Assembly: GCA_029259835.1 (NCBI GenBank)
Contig: JAJDEL010000812.1
Span: forward strand, 1-17,409
DNA length: 17,409 bases
Direction of reading: 5' to 3'
Origin: Planctomicrobium sp.
Lineage (GTDB): Bacteria; Planctomycetota; Planctomycetia; Planctomycetales; Planctomycetaceae
Position numbers and translations under genes: made by a program. Position 1 is the first letter of the stretch. Every line of letters begins with the position of its first letter. Under the pieces are notes generated by a model. That model made no database searches. It saw only the letters and a program-made list of their open reading frames with translations, and was not told where the DNA came from. Of this stretch, positions 1-8,760 are shown one piece after another.

Positions 1-255
1 CGGCTGGCAAGTTACCTCGGTCCTGTGATCACAGAGAAGTCGGCAACGGCGGAAGCGTTGATCGGTCAACTTCTCGCAAAAACAAACGGTCCCGTCTTTT
101 GGGATGTCCCTGGTCCAAACGCTGCCGCCGTTCAACTTGCGGAGCAATTCGGATTTCACCAGGTACGACCGTTGACGAGAATGTGGCGAGGAAAGAAACT
201 CGTCTCCGGACAAGTCGAGCAGCAATACGCGCTGGCATCACCAGCAACCGGTTAG
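1..255 (+). CDS. GNAT-family N-acetyltransferase, C-terminal fragment
   Basis: This is the 3' end of a gene entering from the left edge. The reading frame is open from base 1 to a TAG at 253-255 and gives 84 residues, so the true start is outside the window. The tail contains FWDVPGPNAAAVQLAEQFGF followed by RPLTRMWRG. This pattern (an asparagine-containing loop, an amphipathic helix, 'GF', then an R-M pair) is typical of the C-terminal acetyltransferase domain of YitH-like GNAT proteins. Such proteins transfer an acetyl group from acetyl-CoA to an amine; the substrate cannot be told from this fragment. It is followed after about 90 bases by the epimerase-like gene on the same strand. Family assignment is fairly sure; the GTG at 25 is an internal codon, not a start. 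Confidence 0.72.
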   Translation, partial: RLASYLGPVITEKSATAEALIGQLLAKTNGPVFWDVPGPNAAAVQLAEQFGFHQVRPLTRMWRGKKLVSGQVEQQYALASPATG

Positions 256-347
256 CGACTTAGATGCGCGCAGAGTAGAATCGTTTTGGACTCTCTTTCA
301 CTCTCCTTGTGGTCGCAAAAACTAGCACATACAGACAGGCTTGAAGA

Positions 348-1388
348 ATGACGAATGTATTACCCGAATCGATTCGGGATGTAGAACAGCTTGAGGAATT
401 TCTCAGCGAGCCGACTGATGGTGCTGTTGAAGCTCTCAAAAAAGTCGAGGGAGACATCATCCTGCTCGGAGCAGGCGGCAAGATGGGACCATCATTGGCG
501 AGAATGGTTCGCCGCGCTGCTGATGCAGCCGGTACCGAGCGTCGCGTCATCGCCGTCAGTCGATTTTCCGATGCGTCACTACCCCAGCAGCTCAACGAAT
601 CCGGGATCGATACGATTGCCGGCGACTTGCTCGATGAGGAATTCATTGATTCGCTGCCTGGTGCCCCGAATGTCATTTTCATGACTGGTGCAAAGTTCGG
701 AACGTCCGGCGATGCTTCGCTCACCTGGGCGATGAACGTCTGGCTGCCGTCGGTCGTCTGTCGAAAGTATCGTAACAGCCGCATTACTGCGTTCTCGACC
801 GGAAACGTTTACCCACTGGTGCCGATTGATTCCGGAGGTTCGGTCGAAAGTGATCGATTGGAGCCGGTCGGAGAATACGCAAACACCGCCGTCGGTCGTG
901 AGCGGATGTTCGAATACTTCTGCAATCGTCACGGGAACCCAACCAGCCTGGTCCGCTTAAATTACGCTGTGGAACTTCGCTACGGAGTTCTAGTCGATCT
1001 CGCGAAACAAGTATTTGCTGGGACTCCCATTGACCTTTCCATGGGATACGCAAACGTCATCTGGCAGGCCGACGCGAACGCGATGACGATTCAATCCTTG
1101 GCAGATGCCTCAACACCGGCATTTGTTGTGAACGTTTCTGGTCCGGAAGTTTTCTCTACGAAAGAAGTCTGCGAACGATTCGCCGAACTGTTTGAGACCA
1201 CCGTAGACTTCACCGGTGAACCGGCAGCAACGGCGTTGCTCAACAATGGATCAAACGGACATCGGCGCTACGGAAACCCAAGAGTGAGTCTCGATCAACT
1301 TCAAATTTGGATCGCAGACTGGCTAAAACGCGATCAGCCAACACTTGGTAAACCGACGCACTTCGAAGTCCGAGACGGAAAATTTTAG
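348..1388 (+). CDS. NAD(P)-dependent epimerase/dehydratase-like Rossmann-fold protein
   Basis: The product is 346 residues, a usual length for extended short-chain dehydrogenase/epimerase proteins. After a roughly 35-residue lead-in, the first beta strand and glycine loop read IILLGAGGKMGPS (G41, G43, G44, G47), the dinucleotide-binding motif. AGDLLDEE (D93) and NVIFMTG follow, then FSTGNVYP (S150-Y155) at the place of the catalytic Ser/Thr strand. The expected YxxxK signature falls at GEYANTAVGRE: Y177 is present but the position four residues on is alanine (A181). The usual catalytic lysine therefore seems absent, and a redox or epimerase reaction is not assured. ATG 348 follows a weak purine run (GAAGA). 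The next gene begins 67 bases downstream and encodes a DapA-type aldolase/lyase, suggesting a shared sugar-acid or related carbonyl pathway (inference). Confidence 0.85.
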   Translation: MTNVLPESIRDVEQLEEFLSEPTDGAVEALKKVEGDIILLGAGGKMGPSLARMVRRAADAAGTERRVIAVSRFSDASLPQQLNESGIDTIAGDLLDEEFIDSLPGAPNVIFMTGAKFGTSGDASLTWAMNVWLPSVVCRKYRNSRITAFSTGNVYPLVPIDSGGSVESDRLEPVGEYANTAVGRERMFEYFCNRHGNPTSLVRLNYAVELRYGVLVDLAKQVFAGTPIDLSMGYANVIWQADANAMTIQSLADASTPAFVVNVSGPEVFSTKEVCERFAELFETTVDFTGEPAATALLNNGSNGHRRYGNPRVSLDQLQIWIADWLKRDQPTLGKPTHFEVRDGKF

Positions 1389-1455
1389 AGCCGATTCATC
1401 GACTCGACAGCATTTTCAAACATGCTGCAAAAGCTACACTCAGCAAAGCAATTTC

Positions 1456-2502
1456 ATGACGACAGAAGAACTCCGAAACATCCTGCTCGACGGGATCGCC
1501 ATCCCGGCGCATCCGATGGCACTCGACACGAATCGCAAACTGGACGAGCGACGGCAGCGGGCGCTCAGCCGCTACTATCTTGCCGCGGGTGCTGGTGGTT
1601 TGGCTGTGGGCGTTCATACAACTCAGTTTGCAATCCATGATTCGAGCGTAGGTCTCTACGAACCGGTTCTCGCAATCGCTGCTGAAGAGATGGATCGAGC
1701 GACGGACCGTCCCATTGTCCGCGTGGCTGGAATTATCGGTAAAACGCAGCAAGCCGTTCGCGAAGCGGAACTCGCCCGCGACCTTGGTTACCACACCGGC
1801 TTACTCGGCCTCGCTGCGATGAAAGGCTCAAGCGAAAACGAAATCATCGCTCATTGCCGAGCGGTCGCAGAGGTCATCCCGGTATTCGGGTTCTATCTGC
1901 AGGAAGGCGCTGGCGGAGTCGACTTGCCATATTCATTCTGGAAGAAGTTCGTCGAGATCGAAAACGTTATCGCAATAAAAATCGCTGCGTTTGATCGATA
2001 TAAGACCATCGATGTTGTTCGAGCGTTAGCAGAATCTGGGCGCGAGGACATCGCCCTGTACACCGGCAATGACGACAACATCGTTCAGGATTTGATGACG
2101 ACCTATCGTTTTATGGTCAATGGAAATCCGGTTGAGAAACAATTCTCAGGTGGCTTGCTCGGGCATTGGGCAGTCTGGACGGAGAAGTCGATTGAGCTTT
2201 TGCAGCAAGCGAAGCAAGAAAAAGAAAATGGGCCGATCTCACCGGAAATGATGATTTGTAATAACGAAGTGACCGACTGCAACGCCGTCTTATTTGATGC
2301 ACCAAATCAGTTCCGCGGCTGTATCCCTGGCTTGCTGGAAGTTCTTCGTCGGCAAGGACTCCTCGAAGGCATCTGGTGCCTGGACGAAAACGAAGTTCTC
2401 AGCCCAGGTCAATTCGGAGAAATCGACCGCCTCTATCAAGACTACGCACACTTGGCAGACGACGAGTTCGTCAAAGAAAACCTCGATGCCTGGCTCGCAT
2501 AA
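1456..2502 (+). CDS. Dihydrodipicolinate synthase/N-acetylneuraminate lyase family protein
   Basis: This is a 348-residue (beta/alpha)8 class I aldolase-type protein of the DapA/NanA superfamily. Members form a Schiff base between a lysine and an alpha-keto acid such as pyruvate, then condense or cleave. The strand-6 lysine is visible in VIAIKIAAF (K175) and the paired tyrosine in VFGFYLQE (Y147). The GVHTTQF segment (T55, T56) sits where DapA has its paired threonines. The protein is longer than classic DapA (about 290 residues), with a C-terminal helical extension, so it is a divergent subfamily and should not be called dapA. The frame is open back to 1345, but that would overlap the upstream stop. 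ATG 1456 gives the normal family N-terminus (TTEELRNILLDGIAIPAHP) and is preferred, although no clear Shine-Dalgarno precedes it. The phosphoesterase gene follows 25 bases on. Confidence 0.88.
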   Translation: MTTEELRNILLDGIAIPAHPMALDTNRKLDERRQRALSRYYLAAGAGGLAVGVHTTQFAIHDSSVGLYEPVLAIAAEEMDRATDRPIVRVAGIIGKTQQAVREAELARDLGYHTGLLGLAAMKGSSENEIIAHCRAVAEVIPVFGFYLQEGAGGVDLPYSFWKKFVEIENVIAIKIAAFDRYKTIDVVRALAESGREDIALYTGNDDNIVQDLMTTYRFMVNGNPVEKQFSGGLLGHWAVWTEKSIELLQQAKQEKENGPISPEMMICNNEVTDCNAVLFDAPNQFRGCIPGLLEVLRRQGLLEGIWCLDENEVLSPGQFGEIDRLYQDYAHLADDEFVKENLDAWLA

Positions 2503-2527
2503 CACTGTTCTACTCAAGGCATGATTG

Positions 2528-3433
2528 ATGAACGAAAACAACTTGCACCGCCGTGAATGGATACAAACAACAGCCGGTCTAGCGGTTGGCAGCCTTTTTA
2601 CTTCTTTTGCATTGGCACAGACCCAGGGTCACTCGCCGATTCAATTCACTGTCATTACGGATACTCACCTGGGTCGTAAAGACAATGACTCAGCGAAGCG
2701 GCAGTGGGAAAAGACCGCTGCTGATCTGGCGACGACGAAATCGGCGTTCGTTCTTCATCTCGGAGATGTCGTCGATGGTGGGCGAGTGAATCAGTACCCG
2801 ATCTACAAAGAAATCCGTAAGCAGATTCCAGTTCCGGTCTACGAAATCCCAGGCAATCATGATCCAGATGAAGCCTTTGCAAAACACCTTCGCAAGGAGA
2901 TCGATACCATCGTGCAACACGACTGGTTAAGCGTCGTACTGATGGGGAACGCGCACAGCGATTCACACGATGGATTCTTTACCACCGCTCAACTTGACTG
3001 GCTCGAAAAGCAGTGTTCGGAGGCCGTAAAAAATAACAAACTCGTGCTCATTTGCTGCCACGTGCCGGTGCACTCGAATCGACACCCCGACCGTGGTTGG
3101 TATGTCAAGCCGGATCAGGGACAGAAGCGCTTCTACGAAATCGTTACCCAATACAAAGACCGCCTACTCGGAACATTCCACGGACACTTCCACAACGGTC
3201 TACGAGGCTGGGACGACCGGAAACCGTTCCACGAAATCTGCTTCCCTTCGGCACTCTACAATCTCAAACGCGGTCTCGAAGAAAAAAAAGCCCCCGGCTA
3301 CAACCCAGACGAGTTCCGACCAGGCTACGCCAACGTCACCATCGGAAACGGAAAGATGACAATTGCTTACCAGGCAACCAGTGCGGAAAGTAAGATTGAG
3401 AAAATTTTAGATAGTGTTTCACAACACAGTTAA
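2528..3433 (+). CDS. Exported calcineurin-like metallophosphoesterase
   Basis: The product is 301 residues with the complete five-block metallophosphoesterase signature: DTHLG (D45, H47), GDVVDGG (D80, D83), GNHD (N110, H111), CCHVP (H178) and GHFH (H220, H222). These bind the dinuclear metal centre of phosphodi- or monoesterases. The N-terminus (HRREW, then a hydrophobic stretch ending near ALAQT) looks like a twin-arginine leader with a weakened consensus, so export to the periplasm is likely, perhaps as a folded metalloprotein. AAGG at 2516-2519 lies 8 bases before ATG 2528, favouring it over the TTG three bases earlier. It sits between the DapA-like gene and the LVIVD gene on the same strand. 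The substrate is unknown; cyclic nucleotides, phospholipids or sugar phosphates are all possible. Confidence 0.88.
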   Translation: MNENNLHRREWIQTTAGLAVGSLFTSFALAQTQGHSPIQFTVITDTHLGRKDNDSAKRQWEKTAADLATTKSAFVLHLGDVVDGGRVNQYPIYKEIRKQIPVPVYEIPGNHDPDEAFAKHLRKEIDTIVQHDWLSVVLMGNAHSDSHDGFFTTAQLDWLEKQCSEAVKNNKLVLICCHVPVHSNRHPDRGWYVKPDQGQKRFYEIVTQYKDRLLGTFHGHFHNGLRGWDDRKPFHEICFPSALYNLKRGLEEKKAPGYNPDEFRPGYANVTIGNGKMTIAYQATSAESKIEKILDSVSQHS

Positions 3434-3445
3434 AAGATATTTGCA

Positions 3446-3461
3446 AGGCAGAATTCTGCCT
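3446..3461. repeat. Perfect 16-nt palindrome between phosphoesterase and LVIVD genes
   Basis: AGGCAGAATTCTGCCT is its own reverse complement. As RNA it would form a 6-bp GC-rich stem with an AATT loop. It lies 12 bases after the phosphoesterase stop and about 57 bases before the next start. There is no T-run after it, so it is not an obvious intrinsic terminator. It could be an RNA-stability hairpin, an operator or a short dispersed repeat. Confidence 0.55.
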
Positions 3462-3518
3462 GCCGTTGGTCTTCCTCGCCGCTTCACCGCGCAAGGATTG
3501 AGTGGAAGGAATAGAGAG

Positions 3519-6500
3519 ATGCGTTTTTCCTCTACGGTATTCTGTAGCTTGTTAATGCTAGCCACGAACGTGGCGTCCGCAGCTGATGCGCCATTTTCAG
3601 CCGGCGAACTCAAGAAGCAGACTTTCGCATTAGCTGAGAAGTACTTCGAGCAGTTTCAGCATCCGCAAACGTATGTGTTGTACGGGGCGAAGCTGTCAAC
3701 GAAAGAGAGTTGGACAACTCCAGCGGAGATCAAATCTCGCCAACCGAAACCATGGGGGTATGGGTCGCGGGTCGCCGACACCTCGCTTCACTGCGGTCAT
3801 GTGCTGGTCGCATTGCTCGACGCAAACGATGCAGCGCCTGATCCGTATCTGCGGGGTAAGGCTGAGGAATTGTACGCCGCATTAAAGTTCATCGGAGGCA
3901 TCTGTCCGGTCGAAGGACTCGTACCGCGCGGGCCACATCCGGATGATGCTGCAGCGTACTATGATGACTCGTCGATGGACCAGCACACGACGTACATCAT
4001 CGCACTGGCTCGCTACGCCAGCAGCGACCTGGCGACAGCAGAGGACAAGGAATGGATCGCGAAAAAGCTGAGCGAGATCGGGCAGAGGTTGGAGAAGTAC
4101 AACTTCTCAATCAAGGCCGCCGATGGCGTGACCGAATCGCACGTCGGCTTCTCCTGGAAGGGCTTTCGCAATAACCATGTGTCGATCCTGATCCCCACAC
4201 TTTACGCGCTCTATCAAGGAACGGGAGACGATCACTGGCTGAAACTGCACAATCAATTTCTCTCTGAACGTGATGGATTACGTTGGAAACGGTTACACAC
4301 CGGCGACCATGTCGAACTGAACGGGCACCCGATTTATGCTAACCAGAATGGATTCCGACTCAACGCCTACCTGCACTTCCTCGATGATCCAGCAAAGCGC
4401 ACGGTGATCAGCGATCTGCTTGCACAGAGCGCGCAGATGCAGCTTGATCGAGATTTCCCTGGTCCGTTCTACCGAAAGTTTCACAGCGATGAAGCTTGGA
4501 CGACGATGGAACGCAAGCACAACTGGGGTGATTCCGAGTTACGAGGTGCAGAGTCGGCATGGAATTTGTTCCGACCGGAAATGCTCGATGAAAGAGGCGG
4601 CCTCGCCACGTTGGCTCACGTGCGTTTCCCGCTCGGTGGCTATCATCTTGTCTTGATGAGCGATCGCGCTGAATTGATTCGCCGTGACATGCCAACAATC
4701 TGGAAGATGCTGACGACAGTGGATCTGCAAAAGATTTCCGCTGCGGAAACGCACTATCTGTTCACGACTGTCGCACTGCACGCTTATGCGTATTACCACA
4801 GAAACCCGGATCTGTTCGCCGATCAATCCAGTTTCGGTCCTCGACTTACCAACCCGTTCAACGTTGGAATCGGCCCGACGATTGACGTCACAATTGAAGG
4901 TGAGTACGCCTACGCGATTGGCAACCGTACTTTGCAAGTACTGGATATCAGACAACCTGAGCAGCCTCGACCAGTCGGAAAACTCGATGGACTCGGCAAT
5001 GTCCGACAGATTGTCGTCGAATCCGGGATCGCATACATCACCTCGCGTGAAGATGGCTTGTTCATCATTGATGTGAGCGACCCGACAAGTCCCAAGCTGA
5101 TCTCGCGTCACGACACAATCGAGTTCGCAACTGGCGTTTGCAAATCCGGGGATGTCCTGTTCGTCGCGTGCCGATCATTTGGAGTGGAGTTGATTGACGT
5201 CTCCGACTCAGCTAGGCCACGTCACCTAAGCATCGTACGGACCGGTGAGGCACAGTCGGTTATCGAGCGGAACGGCTACTTATACGCTGGAGTATGGGGG
5301 TCATCGGAAGTTGTCACGGTCGATGTGCGTAATCCCTGGAAACCTCGAATCACATCACGAGCACCTCTTGACGGATACGGAGACGGTGTTGCATGTCACG
5401 GAGACTCTCTCTACGTCGCCACAGGGCATCACTCACGTCAACAACCGCGAAAAAAAACTGGCGATCCCGGTTTTGGACATGGCCACGGTCTGGAGGTGTT
5501 TAGCATTGCAGACCCTGAGCAGCCGAAGCCGGTCGCTCGTGTGAAGTTCCCGCCGAGTTACAACATTCGTAATGATCTGTGGAGCGTGGCAATTGCCAAC
5601 GACCACGCGTTCGTCGCCGATACTCACAATGGTGTCTTCGTACTGAATGTTCAGAACCCGCAACAACCGAAATTTGTTGGACACTGGAAACTTCCACAGA
5701 AAGATGGCGAGAAGCTCGCCGGCTACGTCGGTGGATTGGTTCCCGCCGAAGATGTGATCTACGTTGCTGGTGGTCAAAGTGATCTCCACGTCCTCGCTGC
5801 TCCCGATATCGCGCGAGTCCCGGTTGTCGAAGCTACTGCTGTTGTGAAAATTCCAGATGTAAGGCCCACTGAATCCGATGCCCCTTACCGCGCGTATCGC
5901 ACGGATGGTCAGGTTTACGCAGTGGACTTCGCCGGTGACACGGCAATTGTGGCATGCGGAATTGCAGGCGTGCATATGCTTAACCTCACTCCACAATTCA
6001 AGAGCCTGTCGCGACTCAATACGGCAGGCAAGGCGACGGATCTCTGTGTTTTCAGTGACCGTATTTACATCGCCGAAGGAAACGCGGGGCTGGGCATTTA
6101 CCGCCTTGACTCGGGTAGTGTGCTTCAAGAGATCGGGCGATACACCGTCCCGAACAAGTCGATCAAACAAGTCGAAGTTCCTGGCGATGGTGCGTTTGCG
6201 TTGTTGCAAATCGGCGTTCACAAGATCCAGATCATTGATCTTTCCGATCCAACCAACCCACGCAAAGTCCTGGAAGACCAACACCCTGGTCTTTTGTACG
6301 GAGATCAGTTGATGCGTGGCCTCGTCGACGACCGCTATGCCTGTGCGTTTTGGCACGTTTCAGGTTTGCACTGGTACGACCTGAAGGCAGAAGGCGGGCC
6401 GCGATACACGGAGGACAACTTTCGTGGGCGGATTGGCTCAGGCAACGGTCTGATTGCCTACAATGGCAAGACTTTGGCGATGACTCGCGGTGGGTATCTT

Positions 6501-6779
6501 CTGCTTGATCGTGACGAACGCCGCGAACTTAGTGACGTGCAGCTCTACAGAATCGGCAAGCAACGTCGGCACCTTGGTAAGCCCACAATCGCTGGCGACC
6601 GCCTGTACGCTGTTGACCGACAATTCGGATTCGTCACCATCGCTGACATTGCTGATTCGAAGAACCCCAAACTGATTGATCAGTTTGAGTTGCCCGGCAA
6701 TCCATCCAGAGCCGTTGTTCATGCTGAAACCCTGATTATCCCTGACGGCTACCACGGCCTGCTGGTGTTCGACCGCTAA
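3519..6779 (+). CDS. Large exported protein with helical N-domain and LVIVD-repeat propeller region
   Basis: The product is 1086 residues. Residues 1-21 form a Sec signal peptide (MRFSST..., hydrophobic core, ASA|AD cleavage). Residues about 30-440 are helix-rich with many Trp, Tyr and His and motifs such as SMDQHTTYIIALARYA and GFSWKGFRNNHVSILIP; this resembles an alpha/alpha-toroid, but I cannot name a family. From about residue 450 to the end there are at least ten units of roughly 40 residues of the form 'V..I.VEGGYAYV....GL.IIDVSDP..P', the LVIVD repeat, which folds as beta-propeller blades. ATG 3519 has AGGA 8-12 bases upstream and starts the signal peptide. The frame is open back to a GTG at 3414, but that would overlap the previous gene and bury the leader. 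The sequence suggests a periplasmic or surface binding or enzymatic role, perhaps on polysaccharide; substrate unknown. It is the last gene of the run. Confidence 0.85.
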   Translation: MRFSSTVFCSLLMLATNVASAADAPFSAGELKKQTFALAEKYFEQFQHPQTYVLYGAKLSTKESWTTPAEIKSRQPKPWGYGSRVADTSLHCGHVLVALLDANDAAPDPYLRGKAEELYAALKFIGGICPVEGLVPRGPHPDDAAAYYDDSSMDQHTTYIIALARYASSDLATAEDKEWIAKKLSEIGQRLEKYNFSIKAADGVTESHVGFSWKGFRNNHVSILIPTLYALYQGTGDDHWLKLHNQFLSERDGLRWKRLHTGDHVELNGHPIYANQNGFRLNAYLHFLDDPAKRTVISDLLAQSAQMQLDRDFPGPFYRKFHSDEAWTTMERKHNWGDSELRGAESAWNLFRPEMLDERGGLATLAHVRFPLGGYHLVLMSDRAELIRRDMPTIWKMLTTVDLQKISAAETHYLFTTVALHAYAYYHRNPDLFADQSSFGPRLTNPFNVGIGPTIDVTIEGEYAYAIGNRTLQVLDIRQPEQPRPVGKLDGLGNVRQIVVESGIAYITSREDGLFIIDVSDPTSPKLISRHDTIEFATGVCKSGDVLFVACRSFGVELIDVSDSARPRHLSIVRTGEAQSVIERNGYLYAGVWGSSEVVTVDVRNPWKPRITSRAPLDGYGDGVACHGDSLYVATGHHSRQQPRKKTGDPGFGHGHGLEVFSIADPEQPKPVARVKFPPSYNIRNDLWSVAIANDHAFVADTHNGVFVLNVQNPQQPKFVGHWKLPQKDGEKLAGYVGGLVPAEDVIYVAGGQSDLHVLAAPDIARVPVVEATAVVKIPDVRPTESDAPYRAYRTDGQVYAVDFAGDTAIVACGIAGVHMLNLTPQFKSLSRLNTAGKATDLCVFSDRIYIAEGNAGLGIYRLDSGSVLQEIGRYTVPNKSIKQVEVPGDGAFALLQIGVHKIQIIDLSDPTNPRKVLEDQHPGLLYGDQLMRGLVDDRYACAFWHVSGLHWYDLKAEGGPRYTEDNFRGRIGSGNGLIAYNGKTLAMTRGGYLLLDRDERRELSDVQLYRIGKQRRHLGKPTIAGDRLYAVDRQFGFVTIADIADSKNPKLIDQFELPGNPSRAVVHAETLIIPDGYHGLLVFDR

Positions 6780-7114
6780 AGAATTGGCCTGAATCCGTCA
6801 GCAATTTTCTTTCAACAACCACCGCGAATCGCAACAAGTGCTTGTTTGGCAGGGAAGTTGGGATACACTCGATGTAGTCGGGCTGGGGGTTGTGACGGCT
6901 GTTTTTGCGATATTACGTAAATATAATGATCCAATTTTGGACATCATGCGTTTTCAGAAGCAGAGTGGTCGTTGTATCGACATGAGAGATGAGCATCAGG
7001 CTCCATACACTCCATAAAATCACTTCATTCGAAATGCTTCTTTGCTGGCTGATGTTGTATTGTTGCTGAATCACAGTTTGCTGAAACAAAGCGAACCACC
7101 GGGAGAGTTCAAAA
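6780..7114. other. 335-bp intergenic region upstream of the SPFH pair
   Basis: I see no convincing gene here. The only small frame noted (ATG 6946, 23 codons) has no ribosome site. A good -10-like TATAAT lies at 6922-6927, inside an AT-rich patch (6908-6930). No matching -35 at 16-18 bases is evident (TTGTGA at 6890 is 26 bases away), so a promoter for the SPFH genes is possible but weakly supported. GGGAG at 7101-7105 is the Shine-Dalgarno of the first SPFH gene. A short AACAAG/CTTGTT inverted repeat at 6833-6846 could mark the end of the upstream transcript. Confidence 0.35.
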
Positions 7115-8686
7115 ATGTCAAACGAATCCTATCGATCCAAAAATTATCCCTCGCAACGGGCCGCTATGGGGGCCGCCAAAGTTGCAGGGACGATCGTCTT
7201 TCTGATCGTGATGTCGTGGGGAACGTACTCTCAGTTCCGCATCGAAGTGCCGTCGAAGCATATGGCGGTTCTGATCAAGAAGACCGGAAAGAACATCACA
7301 AACGGCGACGAAATTGCTCCTGGTCCGGAGTTCAAAGGTGTGCAAAAAAATGTGCTCACCGAAGGTCGTTACTTCTACAATCCGTACAACTGGGAATGGG
7401 ATGTCATCCCGCAAATTGAGATCGCAGAGGACAAGCTCGGCGTGATGATCAGCCTCACCGGCGAGGATCTTCCGTACGGAGAATTTCTCGCAAAAAATGA
7501 CGATCAGGGAAACCCGATCACGAAAGGAATCGTTGAACAAGTTCTCAAGCCTGGTCGCTATCCGATCAATCCCTATCTGTTCAAAATTGAAGACCAGCAC
7601 ACACCGAAAGTCATCGAAGCCGGGTATCAGGGAGTCGTCACGAATCTTGCTGCCCCGCTTCCGAAAACTGCAAACACGTTGCTCGTCGAAGAAAACGAAC
7701 GAGGCGTTCAACAACCGACTCTTGAACCAGGGACGTATTACATCAACCCCTACGTGACACGAATCAGCCTGGTCGATTGTCGCAGTCAGCGATTTGACCT
7801 TGCGAAGAACAAGGACATGGGATTTCCTTCGCGAGATGGTTTCTGGATCAGCCTGGATGGACGTGTTGAATTCCGCGTTGACCCGGAGAAAGCAGCCGAA
7901 GTCTTTGTGACTTACAATGACGAGACAAACGGCGACCGCATTGACGAAGAAATTATTCTCAAAGTGATCACACCAAACGCGCGCAGCTTCTGTCGCCTGG
8001 AAGGGTCAAACAGTTCAGGCCGTGAGTTTATCTCCGGGGAAACCAAAGTCGAGTTTCAAAATCGATTTAAAAAAGCAATGCAGGAAGCCTGCGAACCTCT
8101 GGGTATCGAAATTATTCAGGCGTTGATTACGGACATCAAACCTCCAGAAAAAATTCGCGAGCCTGTTCGTGAAAAAGAGCTCGCGATTCAGCAGGAGAAG
8201 GAATACCGACAGCAGATCAGCGAACAAGTCGAACAACAGAAACAGGCGACAGAAGAAGAAATGGTCAAGCAAAAGCAGGCTCTTGTCAAAGCTGAGCTAG
8301 ACGTCGTTAAGGTCACGATTGAGGCGGAGCGTCAGCAGGAAGTGGACCTCACCAAAGCGAGCGAACGCAAATCTGTCGCTGAGTACAAGCTGCAAGCAGC
8401 CAAGGATGAAGCTTCCGCGATTATGTCACTCGGAAAAGCGGAGGCCGACGTGATCGGTTTTCAGAACGAAGCCGATGCCGCCGGGTGGAAACGATCTGTC
8501 GAAGCCTTCAGCGGAGATGGAAATCAGTTCGCACGCTACGTTCTGTTCCAGAAGTTGTCGTCCTCGTATCGGAAAATCATGGTGAATACGGCAGATAGTC
8601 CGATTATGAAAATCTTCGAGTCCTTCTCAGCAGAACCTGCTCCGCCGACAACAACCCCTGTGAAGACAGAGATTGCGGCACCGTGA
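7115..8686 (+). CDS. Membrane-anchored SPFH/band 7 protein with three GRY-NP repeats (paralogue 1)
   Basis: The product is 523 residues. A transmembrane helix lies at about 21-38 (KVAGTIVFLIVMSWGTY). Three spaced copies of one motif follow: GVQKNVLTEGRYFYNPYNW (75-), GIVEQVLKPGRYPINPYLF (138-) and GVQQPTLEPGTYYINPYVT (197-), about 60 residues apart. The SPFH core is at about 220-345 (WISLDGRVEFRVDPEKAAEV, then the ITDIKPPEKIREPV exit). Next is a charged coiled coil of about 345-460 rich in Q, E and K, an A-x-VEAF segment and a Pro/Thr tail. SPFH proteins (stomatin, flotillin, HflK/C) oligomerise into membrane-bound cages or scaffolds. GGGAG stands 9 bases before the ATG. The paralogue starts 74 bases after the stop, so an operon encoding a hetero-oligomer is likely. 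Start and family are sure; the function is not. Confidence 0.87.
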   Translation: MSNESYRSKNYPSQRAAMGAAKVAGTIVFLIVMSWGTYSQFRIEVPSKHMAVLIKKTGKNITNGDEIAPGPEFKGVQKNVLTEGRYFYNPYNWEWDVIPQIEIAEDKLGVMISLTGEDLPYGEFLAKNDDQGNPITKGIVEQVLKPGRYPINPYLFKIEDQHTPKVIEAGYQGVVTNLAAPLPKTANTLLVEENERGVQQPTLEPGTYYINPYVTRISLVDCRSQRFDLAKNKDMGFPSRDGFWISLDGRVEFRVDPEKAAEVFVTYNDETNGDRIDEEIILKVITPNARSFCRLEGSNSSGREFISGETKVEFQNRFKKAMQEACEPLGIEIIQALITDIKPPEKIREPVREKELAIQQEKEYRQQISEQVEQQKQATEEEMVKQKQALVKAELDVVKVTIEAERQQEVDLTKASERKSVAEYKLQAAKDEASAIMSLGKAEADVIGFQNEADAAGWKRSVEAFSGDGNQFARYVLFQKLSSSYRKIMVNTADSPIMKIFESFSAEPAPPTTTPVKTEIAAP

Positions 8687-8760
8687 GGTTCACCGTCATC
8701 GCAGGAATTGTTTAGAAACAGCCTCAGTCGAACACAGTCTTAACTTGCTGGAGTGCTCTC

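Noticed and set aside
1345..1455. Upstream extension of the DapA-like gene to a GTG
   Set aside because: It would overlap the epimerase stop and add 37 residues with no family match; ATG 1456 gives the normal N-terminus.
3414..3518. Upstream extension of the LVIVD gene overlapping the phosphoesterase
   Set aside because: It would bury the signal peptide; ATG 3519 has a good ribosome site and starts the leader.
4539..5111. 190-codon minus-strand frame inside the LVIVD gene
   Set aside because: Shadow of the plus-strand coding sequence; no ribosome site or recognisable domain.
5433..6356. 307-codon minus-strand frame inside the LVIVD gene
   Set aside because: Its peptide has no family features and the plus strand carries clear propeller repeats across the same bases.
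6890..6927. TTGTGA...TATAAT promoter for the SPFH genes
   Set aside because: The spacer is 26 bases, too long for a standard sigma-70 site; only the -10-like box is noted.
6946..7017. 23-codon frame in the intergenic region before the SPFH genes
   Set aside because: No ribosome site, no conservation evidence, length expected by chance.
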